The notes: generated by a model not told the origin, from the letters alone. 64,000 nt of DNA from Paraniabella hibiscisoli (GCF_022512515.1 NZ_JAKWBK010000003.1:248001-312000), one strand, 5' to 3'; shown: positions 11,288 to 22,313, counted from the stretch's first letter. Numbers and translations are program-made.

Positions 11288-12456
11288 CTAAAAAATAAAA
11301 GATGTTTCAGGCGTAATAATCTCAAGAGATTTGGTTGCAGAGGCTTCTACACGACCAACTATCTGCGCCTGCACACCTAAACTTTGCGCAACGCTGATCA
11401 TTGCTGCAGCATCGGCTTCATTGGTGTAAATTTCAAGACGTGTGCCCATATTAAATACCTGGTACATTTCGCGGGCGTCGGCACCGCTTGCTTCCTGGAT
11501 AATATCAAAAATAACGGGAGGCGTAAACAGGTTATCCTTTACAATCTTCACATTATCGGGCACATACTTCATACACTTGGTTTGCCCGCCGCCGCTGCAA
11601 TGTATCAATCCGTTGATGGCATCAAAATGCTCTTCCAATAATATCTTCATCACGGGCGCAAAGGTTCGTGTAGGACTTAAAACCAGCTTTCCAACTGTAG
11701 TATCAACGCCATCAACTGTTATGACATCTGTAAGCCTGTGCTTACCAATATAAACCACTTCATCGCTCAGCTTCGGCTCAAAAGTTTCAGGATACTGTTC
11801 TGCATAAAATTTATTCAGCACATCATGTCTCGCACTGGTGAGGCCATTACTCGCGAGACCGCTGTTATATTCTGTTTCATAGCTGGCTTTACCAAAAGAC
11901 GCAAGGCCTACGATTACATTGCCGGGTTTAATTTTTTCGTTGGTGATCAGTTTGTTTTTAGGCCATCTTGCCACCATCGTACCATTAACCGCCATGGTGC
12001 GTACCACATCTCCCACATCAGCCGTCTCTCCACCCATGAAAGTAATATTTACCCCCAGGCTTTCATCGCATCGAAAAACTCCTGACTACCATTGATCACT
12101 TCACTCAACACTTCGGCAGGTATCAGGGTTTTGTTTCTGTCTATTGTTGAAGAAAAGGCCAGTTTATCGTAAATCCCCACACAAAGCAGGTCATCCAGGT
12201 TCATTACAATAGCATCCTGGGCAATCCCCTTCCAGATGCCCGCATCTCCCGTTTCTTTCCAATACAGGTAGGCCAGAATACTTTTAGTACCCGCTCCATC
12301 TGCATGCATTACGTTCACCCAATCAGGATCGCCTACCAATACATCTGCATAAATTTTACAAAAAGCATTTTCGTAGAGACCTTTATCCAGCTTTTTTACC
12401 GCTTCATGTACTTCTTCTTTCTGGGCAGACACACCTCTTTTGGAATATAACGACAT
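11288..12456 (-). CDS. purM: Phosphoribosylformylglycinamidine cyclo-ligase (AIR synthetase)
   Basis: Catalyses the ATP-dependent ring closure of FGAM to AIR in purine synthesis. Recognisable family segments are MHADGAGTKSILAYLYW, QDAIVMNLDDLLCVG, FMGGETADVGDVV and GLIHCSGGGQTKCMKY. The gene is split by one missing G in the G run near 12050; restoring it gives KAWGVNITFMGGETA and 389 residues, the length of the long Bacteroidota form. ATG at 12456 begins MSLYSKRGVSAQKEEV. Another purine gene, purE, lies at 27472, so the pathway genes are scattered. Confidence 0.92.
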
Positions 12457-12607
12457 TCTTTTACTTATTTTATTAAACCTGCTTCTAACATTTTACCTGT
12501 TGGAACCTATTTCAGTTCGCCGCGAAGATAAAACAAAAGGAGGTTCATTAATAACAGCTTATTGCGCACCTTCTCCGCGAACTTTTCAACATTTCAACCG
12601 GTAAACT

Positions 12608-12615
12608 TATTTTTG
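12608..12615 (+). promoter_or_regulatory. Candidate -7 box of ribF
   Basis: TATTTTTG matches TAnnTTTG and ends 6 nt before the ribF ATG at 12622, implying an almost leaderless transcript. The -33 element is not convincing. Confidence 0.4.
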
Positions 12616-12621
12616 CGTTTC

Positions 12622-13562
12622 ATGCAAATTCATTACGATATTAATCAGTTGCCGGTTTTTAAAAACGCGGTGGTTACCATCGGCACTTTTGATGGTGTAC
12701 ACGAAGGTCATAAGAAAATAATCGACCAATTGACTAAAACAGCGCAGCAAGCGGGTGGAGAGTCCGTTATTATCACCTTTCACCCTCATCCGCGTAAAAT
12801 CGTTTCCTCCTCCATACTCGGCATTCGTTTAATTAATACCTTAAGTGAAAAAACCGAATTACTGGAGCAATTGGGAATCAATCACTTAGTAATAACGCCT
12901 TTTACGGAGGTTTTTGCAAACCAGGAGCCGGAAGATTATTTGAAAGACTTCCTGATCGATAAATTCCACCCGCACACCATTATCATTGGTTACGATCATC
13001 ATTTCGGAAAAAACCGAAAGGGCAATTACAAGCTGTTAGAAAGCTACCAGGAGAAATACGGATACCATCTTAAAGAGATTCCCAAACACATACTGGATCA
13101 TATAGGCATCAGCTCCACCAAAATACGCGAATCTATTCTTAACGGGGATACGGCTACTACCAATCACCTGTTGGGATATAATTTCTTTTTGAAGGCGAAG
13201 TGGTACATGGCGACAAATTGGGGAGAGAGCTGGGCTACCCTACGGCCAATTTGAAAGTGCAGAACGAAGAAAAAATACTGCCTTGCGACGGCATATACGC
13301 TGTTTACGCCTCGGTAAAAAATATAGAAGGCAACTATGGCCCCATTTTTAAAGGGATGATGAGTATTGGCTTCCGCCCCACCGTTGATGGCACCAAAAGA
13401 GTGGTTGAGGTAAATCTTTTTGATTTCCAGGCCGACATTTATGGCAAAACCCTTCGGGTTTATGTAAAGCAGTATTTACGATCGGAAGAAAAATTCGATA
13501 GCCTGGAGGCATTGGTGAAGAAAATAGACAACGATAAGGAAGAAAGCCTGAAAGTGCTGTAG
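12622..13562 (+). CDS. ribF: Bifunctional riboflavin kinase / FAD synthetase
   Basis: Makes FMN and FAD from riboflavin. The N-terminal nucleotidyltransferase shows TIGTFDGVHEGHKKII, a long motif I, and IIIGYDHHFGKNRKG. SSTKIRESI marks the end of that domain. The C-terminal kinase has GRELGYPTANLKV and DGIYAVYA. One missing G near 13197 splits the gene; restored, it reads FFLKGEVVHGDKLGREL and the protein is 313 residues, normal for the family. Start ATG 12622 (MQIHYDINQLP) is chosen over an in-frame ATG at 12562 because the latter adds an unconserved tail and lies above the promoter box. Confidence 0.92.
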
Positions 13563-13588
13563 GATACCCCACCATCTATTGCCACTAC

Positions 13589-13613
13589 ATTTGTTTTCAA
13601 TTTGAAAACAAAT
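13589..13613. promoter_or_regulatory. Perfect 12-bp inverted repeat, probable toxin-antitoxin operator
   Basis: The arms ATTTGTTTTCAA and TTGAAAACAAAT are exact reverse complements around a single central T. The repeat ends 15 bp before the proposed higB start. TATCTTTA, one mismatch from TAnnTTTG, follows at 13617. Position and symmetry fit the autoregulatory operator bound by HigA-type antitoxins. Confidence 0.65.
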
Positions 13614-13628
13614 TCGTATCTTTATGGA

Positions 13629-13940
13629 GTGAACATCATCAACCGAAAAACAATTATCTACTATTCTGAACGGTATCCTAAAGCTAAAAATCAACTGCTG
13701 ACATGGTACACCGAAATGTTAAAAAAGGAGTTTGATAATTTTAATCAGTTGAAGGAACAGTATAGGAATGCAAGCATCGTAAATAACCAGCGGGTAGTTT
13801 TTAATATTAAAGGCAATGAGTACCGACTGGTAGTTTCTATTAATTTTCTACGAAAAGCATGCTACACTATTTGGTTCGGTACACACCAGGAGTATAATAA
13901 AATTGATGTATTCACTATTTCTTATGACCTGGATCTGTAA
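13629..13940 (+). CDS. higB: HigB-type mRNA interferase toxin
   Basis: Predicted ribosome-dependent endoribonuclease toxin. Motifs typical of the HigB_toxin family: VNIINRKTIIYYSERYP at the N-terminus, LLTWYTEM, VVFNIKGNEYRLVVSINF and YTIWFGTHQEYNKID. I chose the GTG at 13629, which gives the usual start 'V/M-N-I-I-N-R-K' and 103 residues. A TTG at 13602 would also be in frame but lies inside the palindromic operator. The antitoxin gene follows after 12 bp. Toxins of this family usually precede the antitoxin, as here. Confidence 0.85.
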   Translation: MNIINRKTIIYYSERYPKAKNQLLTWYTEMLKKEFDNFNQLKEQYRNASIVNNQRVVFNIKGNEYRLVVSINFLRKACYTIWFGTHQEYNKIDVFTISYDLDL

Positions 13941-13952
13941 AACTCAAACATC

Positions 13953-14309
13953 ATGAACTGGAAAGTTATAAAAACAGAAAATGAACACCGAAAAGCTGTA
14001 AAAAGAGCTATGGAGATCTTTCACGCTGAACCCGGCACAGCCGAAGACGACGAACTAGGTGTGTTGCTTGTGCTTATAAAAGATTATGAGGAAAGAACCA
14101 TTAAAATGCCACAGGTAGACATATTGGAAGTGATAAAAGATAAAATGCAGGAGCAGGGGTTGAAAAACAAAGATATTGAACCATTTATCGGCAGCAAGGG
14201 ACATGTGTCTTCTGTACTTTCGGGAAGAAGAGAGATCACGCTTAAAATGGCTCAACGTCTTCGCGATTTTTTCAATTTACCGGCCGAATTATTTTTATCC
14301 GCAAATTAA
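13953..14309 (+). CDS. higA: HigA-type antitoxin with C-terminal XRE helix-turn-helix
   Basis: Antitoxin partner of the preceding toxin, 118 residues. The N-terminal half (MNWKVIKTENEHRKAVKRAM) matches the extended HigA form that neutralises the toxin. The C-terminal half is an XRE helix-turn-helix, with LKNKDIEPFIGSKGHVSSVL as the recognition region and ITLKMAQRLRDFF following. It probably binds the 13589-13613 palindrome and represses the pair. Confidence 0.85.
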   Translation: MNWKVIKTENEHRKAVKRAMEIFHAEPGTAEDDELGVLLVLIKDYEERTIKMPQVDILEVIKDKMQEQGLKNKDIEPFIGSKGHVSSVLSGRREITLKMAQRLRDFFNLPAELFLSAN

Positions 14310-14336
14310 GGAATAGTCTTGTTCGCACATTTCAAC

Positions 14337-14344
14337 TATTTTTG
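14337..14344 (+). promoter_or_regulatory. Candidate -7 box of gatC
   Basis: TATTTTTG matches TAnnTTTG and ends 4 nt before the gatC ATG at 14349. No good -33 element was found. Confidence 0.38.
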
Positions 14345-14348
14345 ATAT

Positions 14349-14638
14349 ATGGAAGTAAATGACGCATTGGTTGATAAATTAGCACATCTTTCGAAACTGA
14401 CTTTTACCGAGCAGGAGAAAAAGATATTTCCAGGGATCTTCAAAACATGATCGGTTTTGTGGAGAAGTTGAATGAACTGGACCTGAAAGATGTGGAACCA
14501 TTAATGCACATGAGTGAAGAGATCAATGTACTTCGCGAAGACGAGATCAAAGGATCTGCCAGTCGCGACGAAGCGCTGCAAAATGCACCGGAAACCGACG
14601 GCCGGTTTTTCCTGGTGCCTAAAGTGATTAAGAAGTGA
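14349..14638 (+). CDS. gatC: Asp-tRNA(Asn)/Glu-tRNA(Gln) amidotransferase subunit C
   Basis: Small subunit of GatCAB, which amidates mischarged Glu-tRNA(Gln) and Asp-tRNA(Asn). The family pattern is clear: DALVDKLAHLSKLTF at the N-terminus, DISRDLQNMIGFVEKLNELD in the middle, and the C-terminal LREDEIKGS, LQNAPETDGRFFLVPKVIKK. One A is missing from the A run near 14422. With it restored the protein is 96 residues, the usual length. gatA and gatB are not in this window. Confidence 0.9.
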
Positions 14639-14695
14639 GTGAAGAATGATCAATACTGAGTAATCAGTTATCAATAAAAAATAAAGCTCAATCCT

Positions 14696-15402
14696 TTGCC
14701 AGGCATTATCCATATTGAACAGTTGTGTAAAAGCTATTTTATGGGCCAGCAGGAACTGCAGGTGCTGAAAGGCGTTTCATTGGATATACACAAAAACGAG
14801 TATGTATCTTTAATGGGACCTTCCGGTAGCGGCAAGAGTACGCTGATGAATATACTGGGTTGCCTGGATAGTCCTACCGCAGGCACTTATATTTTAAACG
14901 GGCATGATGTAAGCAAGATGCATGACAACTCTCTGGCCGAAGTGCGTAACAAAGAGATTGGGTTTGTGTTTCAGCAGTTCAACCTACTGCCCCGCTTAAC
15001 CGCGCTTGAAAACGTAGCACTGCCGCTTATTTACGCGGGCGTTTCCAAAACCAACGCAATGAAAAAGCCATGCAGGTATTGGAAAAAGTGAATCTTACCG
15101 ATCGCAGCCATCATAAACCTAATGAGCTGAGCGGCGGACAATGCCAGCGCGTGGCTATTGCAAGGGCATTGGTGAATGATCCATCCATTATACTTGCTGA
15201 TGAGCCTACCGGCAACCTGGATACCAAAACTTCCTACGAGATCATGGACATATTTGGGAAAATACACGCCGGAGGTAACACGGTGGTATTGGTTACTCAC
15301 GAAGAAGATATCGCGCAACACTCTCACCGGATTGTACGTTTAAGAGATGGTTTAATTGAAACCGACAAAAGGGTCGAAAGTCCTACCCTTGCCAAAATTT
15401 AG
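14696..15402 (+). CDS. ABC transporter ATP-binding protein, MacB/LolD type
   Basis: Cytoplasmic ATPase of a MacB/LolD-like exporter. Walker A is GPSGSGKST, Q-loop FVFQQFNLLPRLTALENV, signature LSGGQCQRVAIARAL (note LSGGQC rather than LSGGQQ), Walker B IILADEPTGNLD, and H-loop VLVTHEE. One base is missing near 15045; restored, the protein has 235 residues. The start is a TTG (LPGIIHIEQLCKSYF); no ATG is available in frame just upstream, so a lost base hiding the true start is possible. No permease gene is adjacent. Confidence 0.88.
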
Positions 15403-15525
15403 AAACCAGAAGTTTAAGATTGCAACTTCAAGGTTGTATCTCATATTTGCCATTCCAAACGATATTAAATACGGAGGTCCCCTCAAAAACAAACTTCAAA
15501 TTTTTAATCCTGAACATTTTGAATA

Positions 15526-16089
15526 ATGGCTTTTAAGATCTACACAAAAACCGGGGACAAGGGTAAAACTTCGTTGATCGGCGGCACAAAAGTTTCGAAG
15601 GGTGACCTCCGCATTGAAAGCTATGGAACGGTAGATGAGTTGAATTCTCATGTAGGTTTATGTAAAGATCTATTACAGGATGCCACAAGCGTACAAACAT
15701 TACAGGAAATACAGGACCGGCTTTTTACTATCGGGGCCGAGTTGGCCTGCGATCCGGATAAAACCACTAAAGTAACAATCCCCGACCTGCACGAAACTGA
15801 TATTGAACTCCTGGAAAAAGAGATCGACCGGATGGAGTCAAAGCTCGAACCGCTAAAAACCTTTATTCTGCCGGGTGGACACCCAACGGTATCACAGCTC
15901 CATATAGCACGCACTGTTTGCCGTAGGTCAGAACGTTGCTGCGTACGTCTGGCTAATGAAACCACCGTTGATCTACTCCTCCTAAAATACCTGAACCGGC
16001 TGAGCGATTATTTATTTGTGCTGGCCAGGTATTCAGGACACCTGTTAAACGTTGCTGATATACCCTGGAAACCGGGAATAACTAGCTAA
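15526..16089 (+). CDS. Cob(I)alamin adenosyltransferase, PduO type
   Basis: Transfers the adenosyl group of ATP to cob(I)alamin, making adenosylcobalamin. The start MAFKIYTKTGDKGKTSLIGG carries the ATP-binding motif (YTKTGDxGxT) of the PduO family. Other conserved parts are ESYGTVDELNSHVGL, FILPGGHPTVSQLHIARTVCRRSER and LLKYLNRLSDYLFVLAR. At 187 residues it is intact and of normal length. It stands alone between the ABC ATPase and a lipoprotein gene, and I saw no cobalamin riboswitch in the 123 bp upstream. Confidence 0.93.
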   Translation: MAFKIYTKTGDKGKTSLIGGTKVSKGDLRIESYGTVDELNSHVGLCKDLLQDATSVQTLQEIQDRLFTIGAELACDPDKTTKVTIPDLHETDIELLEKEIDRMESKLEPLKTFILPGGHPTVSQLHIARTVCRRSERCCVRLANETTVDLLLLKYLNRLSDYLFVLARYSGHLLNVADIPWKPGITS

Positions 16090-16158
16090 TCACACGAGCC
16101 CAAAAACACTTACGCAAATATTAACATTTGAAAGCCATCGCTTATCCGAGCTTTTTAT

Positions 16159-16180
16159 AATTTAGTAAATGAACTAAATT
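16159..16180. repeat. Inverted repeat directly before a lipoprotein start codon
   Basis: Arms AATTTAGT and ACTAAATT flank a 6-nt spacer and end 1 nt before the ATG at 16182. It could be an operator or a weak hairpin over the start; the arms are A/T-rich, so chance is possible. Confidence 0.35.
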
Positions 16181-16181
16181 T

Positions 16182-16637
16182 ATGAGAAACTTACTGCTTT
16201 CCATTTTATTCGCTTTCATTGTATTGGTCCCGTTATCGGGCTGTTCCTGGGCTGTTTTATATTATGCTACCAATACGTTAGATGAGCCCTGCACGATCCG
16301 TATAAAATTTTCAGACGGGGAACATTTACGTTATAAAAAAGAAATTCGTTACAGCAATATTGTTATCAAAAAAGTGAACAAAGCTACTTACGAACGACTA
16401 AACGATACGCTTCACTTTAGAAAATTAAACGCCAATGTTATCGAACTGGTGCTGCCACCTAAAAGCACAGCTGCAATAGATGTTAGCTGGAGCACAAGCC
16501 AGTCCATGGACAGTGTGATATTTACAAGCACTCAAAAAACAATTGCTTACTCCAGGAATTCCTATGGCAAATCGCAAAAGGTATCGGGAGGACCATTTTC
16601 GAAGTTTGGGCAATCTTTATTATACACCATTAAATAA
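16182..16637 (+). CDS. Small lipoprotein of unknown function
   Basis: I do not recognise the family. The 151-residue protein begins with a lipoprotein signal, MRNLLLSILFAFIVLVPLSG followed by the lipid-acceptor Cys (lipobox LSGC). The mature part is rich in beta-forming residues (CTIRIKFSDGEHLRY, VIELVLPPKSTAAIDVSW), suggesting a small beta-sandwich. It converges with the rhamnosidase gene. A short inverted repeat abuts its start codon. Confidence 0.75.
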   Translation: MRNLLLSILFAFIVLVPLSGCSWAVLYYATNTLDEPCTIRIKFSDGEHLRYKKEIRYSNIVIKKVNKATYERLNDTLHFRKLNANVIELVLPPKSTAAIDVSWSTSQSMDSVIFTSTQKTIAYSRNSYGKSQKVSGGPFSKFGQSLLYTIK

Positions 16638-16657
16638 AAACCTCAGGTTTTTGAGGT
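16636..16657 (-). terminator. Terminator of the GH78 gene
   Basis: On the minus strand ACCTCA and TGAGGT pair around a 6-nt loop and are followed by TTTTTA. It lies 37 bp after the rhamnosidase stop codon. Confidence 0.55.
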
Positions 16658-16693
16658 ATCCTTTCACTGATAACAGTTAAGTAATATCGATTG

Positions 16694-19485
16694 CTAAAAA
16701 GAATAGCTGCCCGATTGCAACTCATAAACCCTGTACCCGTTTTCATTGGAAAGTTTTTGAATGCGCCCTTTCACCTCGCTGATTAATATATTTTCCTTGT
16801 CGCCTATTTTCAAAACAGCTGTAGTATTAGGTGGCACGGTTAGCTTTAATTGTAACTGCCCGGCACTACGCTTCCAGTAGGTTTCAATTACACCGGAAGG
16901 TGCGTCAAAGCTGGCAGTCACCCACGACAATTTAGTGTTGCCCAGGTTGGGTTGCTGAATAATGATATGGGAAAATCCCGGTCCGCTTTTCTTAATCCCT
17001 CCAAGCCCTTCAATAAACCAGGCCCCGGGAAATAAAAAGGAACTATGTAATAAAGAATGACCCGGCAGATTTTTCTCCCACATTTCCCAGATTGTAGTGG
17101 CACCATTTTCTTTCATATATCCCCACCCGGGATAATTAGTTTTGGACAGCATCGTAAAAATAAGATCATCACGTTGCTCCTGCCTCAGCAACTTAAAAAG
17201 CACTGTACCACCAGTGATGCCGGCGGATACATTGCCTTTGCTTTTTATGAGAATTTCATTCTCCAAAGACTGCATCACTTTAGTACGAAGTTCAGCAGGT
17301 ACCATTTCTGATAAGAGAGCCATTGCGAGGTTAGCGAGACTACCATCTGAATACGTATTTGCCGCAGCATTAAAAAACTTCCTGTGAATGGCGTCGGCAG
17401 CACTATTGGCTTTACGCTCCCATTCCAACGCATCCTTATCCTGTCCTAAAACCTGCGCTACTTTTTGAGCTGTTCTTAGATTATAAATCCGGTAACAATT
17501 ATTAAAGAACAGCGTTTGCGGTTTATCATTATTCATACCCTCAGCGGTGGCATTGGGCCACAGCCAATCTCCTAAAAAATCCCACTCACCGCCAAATCTT
17601 TTCAGCATATTATTTTCTACCTGGGTATCCAAAAATGACAGCCAGTTTTTCATCAGCTGATAATTCTGTTCAAGGATCTTCTTATCTCCATAATACTCAT
17701 AAACATACCAGGGTAACGAAACTACAATACCACCCCATGCAGGTCCGCCGCCACCCCAGTACGTGGGTGCTGTATGCGGCAAAATACCATTATTGAGTAA
17801 ACGGCCGCGGGTCACAGCCTTGCGCGCCGTTTTGCTGTCATACATATTTCCCACCATCGATTCCGTCCCCTGCACATCGCGCCAGTCCTGCATCCATTTG
17901 GTGTAAAATGCTCCCAGCTTATAATTAAACATGCCGGTTTCGCTGGTCGCATGCGCATCGCCACCATAGCCCATACGTTCCCGCTGCGGGCAATCTACAA
18001 CATAGCCGCCTAAAGACAGGTTTTCAAAAGTCCAGCGAACTTTATCATAAATCCAATTCATTAATGTATCCGAGGATTTAAAGGTAGCGGCTGTTTCATA
18101 GTTCGTTCTTGCCAACCAGCCGGTAATGTCTTCAAGCCTGGGCGCTTCTTTTTGCCCCCTTATAGTTACCCAGCGGCCAGAGCTATAATTAAAGCGATTT
18201 CGAAAAATGCCTTTACCAGTTTTACCAATAATAAAACTGCTCCTGATATTAAAAGTGGTCTCCATCTCCTTTCTTTCGGAAAAATTAAAACGGATGGTAT
18301 CACCAGGCTGACCGCTTACAGGTATTTCTGTCCAGCCGGCAAAATTAGTTCCGAAATCAACCCGGTAACTCCCATCGGGCCTGTGTTCTATGCCTATTGG
18401 TTTGATTGGCGTTAGCAGCCTGTTCTCTTCAACCATTTGAGCGGACACTAACAATTGCGGACGATACACTTCCACATGCTTCCAACCATTCATAGCATCA
18501 CCCTCTACATTCCAATCCTTATCAAACCGGCGATCATCCCACAGCTCACCGCCCATATTTGAAAAATCCCATACACCTAATAATTTGTTGGGACTCTTTG
18601 TCTTCCATTCCTTGTCGGTCATCAAACTATCAAAAGGAGCATCTGTTGTAGACGGATTCTTACTCTTGTAAAAAAAGCCTGTGCAGTAACGATAGGCGTT
18701 AGCGGACGACCGCTATTTTCAAGATGATAAGGTCCAAAAACAGACCATGATGTGCCCAACCAAAGTCCTACTATGTTTTCGCCTTTGCGAACAAGTTGCG
18801 TGATATCATAAGAGATATAACGTGCTCTTTTGGTATGATCTGTTACCGCGGGAGCCAGAATACCATCTCCCACTTTAACACCATTTACATACAGCTCATG
18901 ATAGCCCACTGATGCTATATATATAAACGCCCGCCCCGTTTGCTCTTTAAGTGTAAATGTCTTCTTCAGCCAGGGGTCCCATATATTACAATCAGCCCTA
19001 CCAGGGATAAAACGCTGATCATCCCCGATCCATTGTCCTCTCCATTCTTTCTGGTCAAAAAAACCGGTTGTAAAACTATTCACATCGCTCCATGCAGATA
19101 CCCGGGCTCCTTCATCCTTTATACAAACCTTCCAGTAATAAGTTCTGTCAGACATTAAAGGCCGCCCCTCGTAAGGCACCTGCTGCGTTTGCGATGAGGT
19201 CACCCATTTGGAATCCCATACATCACCTTTATTTTTTTGAAGCAACTCAGGCGTTGAGGCAACAATAACACGATAAGCCTGTTGGCGTTGGGCATACAAA
19301 TCATCCCTAAGCGATCTTAGCTTCCACCCCAAACGTGGTTGCTGCTCATCGATACCTTTTGGACTTTTCAGGTATTCACAGGTCAGGTCGTACAAGCCGA
19401 GTCTTTCCTTTTTATTGGGAACAGCAAAAGAACTAAAACTTATAATGAGCAGCAACAATAATACAGTAATCGGTTTATGGTTCAT
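16694..19485 (-). CDS. Glycoside hydrolase family 78 alpha-L-rhamnosidase (1 frameshift)
   Basis: Predicted secreted enzyme that removes alpha-L-rhamnose from plant or microbial glycans. Signal peptide: KPITVLLLLLIISFSSFAVP. The N-terminal beta domains contain PRLGWKL and the carbohydrate-binding-like region (FIYIASVGYHELYVNG). The catalytic barrel carries the family block YVVDCPQRERMGYGGDAHATSE and further on GAWFIEGLGGI. One T is missing from a T run near 18645; restored, it reads AQAFFYKSKNPSTTDAP and the protein is 930 residues, normal for GH78. It stands alone, without its own SusC/D or regulator, about 12 kb from the SusC/D module. Confidence 0.9.
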
Positions 19486-19686
19486 TCCGGGATTTTTGGC
19501 AAACAGGTAATAAGCTATAAATATACACCGTTTTCAACATTGTCCATCTTAATACGAGAACGTTACCGGCCGCTACTATATTCAGTTTCATGGGATTCAT
19601 AACTATTTTTTAAAACAATCGGTTGCGCATTTAGCCGGTAAATAAGGAATAGTTCATTATATTAGCCCCTCAAAATACTATTTGCA

Positions 19687-21633
19687 ATGTCATATCCTTT
19701 TCAGATTACATCTTTAGAACAATATCATACCGATTATAAAAAAGCCTTGAAGACCCTGAAGGTTTCTGGAGCGGAGTAGCCGACAGTTTTGAATGGAGAA
19801 AAAACAGCCTTTCAGCAAAAAAGGCCTGGAATGGAACTTTACAGAACCTTCTGTAAAATGGTTTGAAGGCGCTAAATTGAATATAACAGAGAACTGCCTT
19901 GACAGGCACCTGGAATCTATAGGTGACCGGCCGGCGATCATATGGGAGCCTAATGATCCCAACGAAAAAGTAAGAACACTTACCTATAAAGTATTGCACA
20001 AAAAGGTATGCGAATTTGCACAGGTATTACGCAACAACGGGGTTAAAAAAGGCGACCGTGTTTGTATTTATATGGGCATGATACCCGAGCTTGTTGTAGC
20101 AGTTTTAGGTTGTGCCCGTATAGGCGCCATTCACTCCGTAATATTCGGAGGGTTCTCTGCGCAGAGCATCGCCGACAGATTATATGATGCGGAAGCCGAG
20201 TTTATTATTACCTGCGATGGCGCTTTCCGCGGAGCAAAAGACATTCCTCTAAAGTCAATTATAGATGATGCTTTAATTGGCAACCGTAACGTTAAAAGAG
20301 TGATTGTGCATACCCGTACCCGTACTCCCGTAAGTATGATCAAGGGGCGTGATGTATGGTGGAGAGATGAGGTGGAAGATGTAGTAGAAAGCATGAGTGA
20401 GGAAGTATTAAAGGTACCTGCAGAAGAAATGGATGCTGAAGATCCCTTGTTCATCTTATACACTTCAGGTAGCACGGGCAAACCTAAGGGTGTAGTGCAT
20501 ACCACTGCGGCTATATGTTATGGACTACTTACACTTTTGTGAATGTCTTTCAATATAACCCGGGAGATGTATTTTTCTGCACTGCAGATATTGGCTGGAT
20601 TACCGGCCATAGCTATATCGCCTATGGTCCGTTATTAGCTGGCGCTACCTGCCTGATGTTTGAAGGCATCCCTACCTGGCCTGACGCAGGCCGGTTCTGG
20701 GAAATTGTGGACAAGCATAAAGTAAATACACTTTATACGGCTCCTACAGCCATCCGTTCTTTAATGAGCTATGGCCTGGATCCATTGAAAGATAAAGATC
20801 TGTCCAGCCTGAAAGTATTAGGAACCGTTGGCGAGCCTATTAACGAGGAAGCATGGCACTGGTATGATGAACATATCGGTAAGAAAAAATGCCCGATAGT
20901 GGATACCTGGTGGCAAACAGAAACAGGTGGTATATTAATATCAAACCTGGCTGGTGTAACACCTGCAAAACCAAGCTGGGCAACGCTTCCATTGCCGGGT
21001 GTAAAACCAGTACTGGTAGACGAAAAAGGTGAAGAAGTAACCGAATTAACGGACACCCACTATAGCGGTAATCTTTGTTTAACGATGCCCTGGCCGGGAA
21101 TACTCCGCACCACCTGGGGTGATCATGAACGTTGCAGACAAACCTATTTCAGCACTTATGAAAATAAGTACTTTACCGGGGATGGCGCTTTTAAAGATGA
21201 AGAAGGTAATTTCCGTATTACCGGGCGCGTAGACGATGTATTGAATGTAAGCGGGCACAGGCTAGGCACCGCTGAAGTGGAGAATGCCATTAATATGATG
21301 GCAGGAGTTGTAGAAAGTGCGGTAGTAGGTTATCCGCATGAATTAAAAGGCCAGGGTATTTATGCATACGTTGTACTGGATGGACGTAACCGGCACGAAG
21401 AAGATGACCAACTTACCAAGCAGGATCTGTTAGCAACCGTTTCCCGTATTATTGGTCCGATTGCCAAACCAGACAAAATCCAATTTGTGAGCGCGCTGCC
21501 TAAAACCCGAAGTGGTAAGATCATGCGCCGCATTTTACGCAAGGTAGCTGAAGGCGAGCTGGAAAACCTGGGTGACACTTCGACCCTGTTGGACCCTGCA
21601 GTAGTAGATGAAATAAAAGAAGGTAAAATATAA
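19687..21633 (+). CDS. acs: Acetyl-CoA synthetase, AMP-forming (3 frameshifts)
   Basis: Activates acetate to acetyl-CoA through an acetyl-adenylate. Signature blocks are ILYTSGSTGKPKGVVHTT (P-loop-like motif), DTWWQTETGGILIS, TGDGAFKDEEGNFRITGRVD and the C-terminal PKTRSGKIMRRILRK, whose last Lys is the residue acetylated in this family. Three missing bases break the gene: A near 19742, A near 19800 and G near 20513. Restored, it starts MSYPFQITSLEQYHTDYKKS at 19687 and has 649 residues, the typical size. It converges with the trp operon. Confidence 0.93.
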
Positions 21634-21649
21634 TTTTGATCTATATCTG

Positions 21650-21683
21650 CAAACAGGCCGTAGTTGAAACCACGGCCTGTTTG
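21650..21683. terminator. Bidirectional terminator between acs and trpF
   Basis: A perfect 12-bp stem (CAAACAGGCCGT / ACGGCCTGTTTG) with a 10-nt loop lies between the convergent acs and trpF stop codons, 16 bp past acs. There is no long U-run on either side. Confidence 0.6.
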
Positions 21684-21684
21684 T

Positions 21685-22313
21685 TTAAACAATATCCCGC
21701 ACAAATCGCCTCACCTGTTCCATATCTTTAACACCAGGTTCCATTTCAAACTTACTATTCACATCCAGTGAGAAAACATGATTTACTGATATAAATTCTT
21801 TCAACTGCGCTGCATCATCGACACCGATGCCACCACTAAAAAATAAGGCTTATTGATTGAAGTTCGTTCTAAAACCGACCAATCAAATTTCTTCCCTGTG
21901 CCGCCATATTCCTGCGCTTTGGTATCAAATAAAAAATAATCGACACAGTCTTCGTAAGAAGCAAGCACTTCATTTAAATTTTCATCACCCTTCACCCGAA
22001 AGGCTTTAATAACGGTAGTTTCAGCCGATAAGGCCTTACAATGTTCTGGTGTTTCATCGCCATGCAGCTGTACAGCGTCCAACCCATAATCAGTAACTAT
22101 TTGCAAAATCTTTTCCGCTGTTTCATTTACAAAAACGCCAACTTTTTGTATACCGCTAAAAGCTTTTAAGTTTGCTGCGACTACTTTGCTGCCGACAAAC
22201 CTGGGCGATTTTTCATAAAAAATAAACCCTGCATAATCAACCCCCAAAGCAGCCAGCTCTTCCACCTGTTGCATGGAGGTCATACCACATACTTTTATCC
22301 GGGGTTGGTTCAT
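21685..22313 (-). CDS. trpF: Phosphoribosylanthranilate isomerase
   Basis: Third committed step of Trp synthesis (PRA to CdRP). The start PRIKVCGMTSMQQVEELAAL carries the catalytic Cys in KVCGM. GVDYAGFIFYEKSPRFV, KVGVFVN and DAVQLHGDE follow. The frame breaks near 21846 in a T run; restoring one base continues as SGGIGVDDAAQLKEF and ends at 21685, giving 209 residues. SGGI is the conserved phosphate-binding loop. It overlaps trpC by 4 bp, so the two are translationally coupled. Confidence 0.92.

Noticed and set aside
13602..13628. TTG start of the HigB toxin at 13602
   Set aside because: It lies inside the palindromic operator and adds an unconserved segment; the GTG at 13629 matches the family N-terminus.
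15403..15525. Cobalamin riboswitch before the adenosyltransferase gene
   Set aside because: No B12-box-like sequence or long structured leader is visible in 123 bp.
16694..19485. GH78 gene as part of the SusC/D locus
   Set aside because: It is about 12 kb away, separated by unrelated housekeeping genes and its own terminator.
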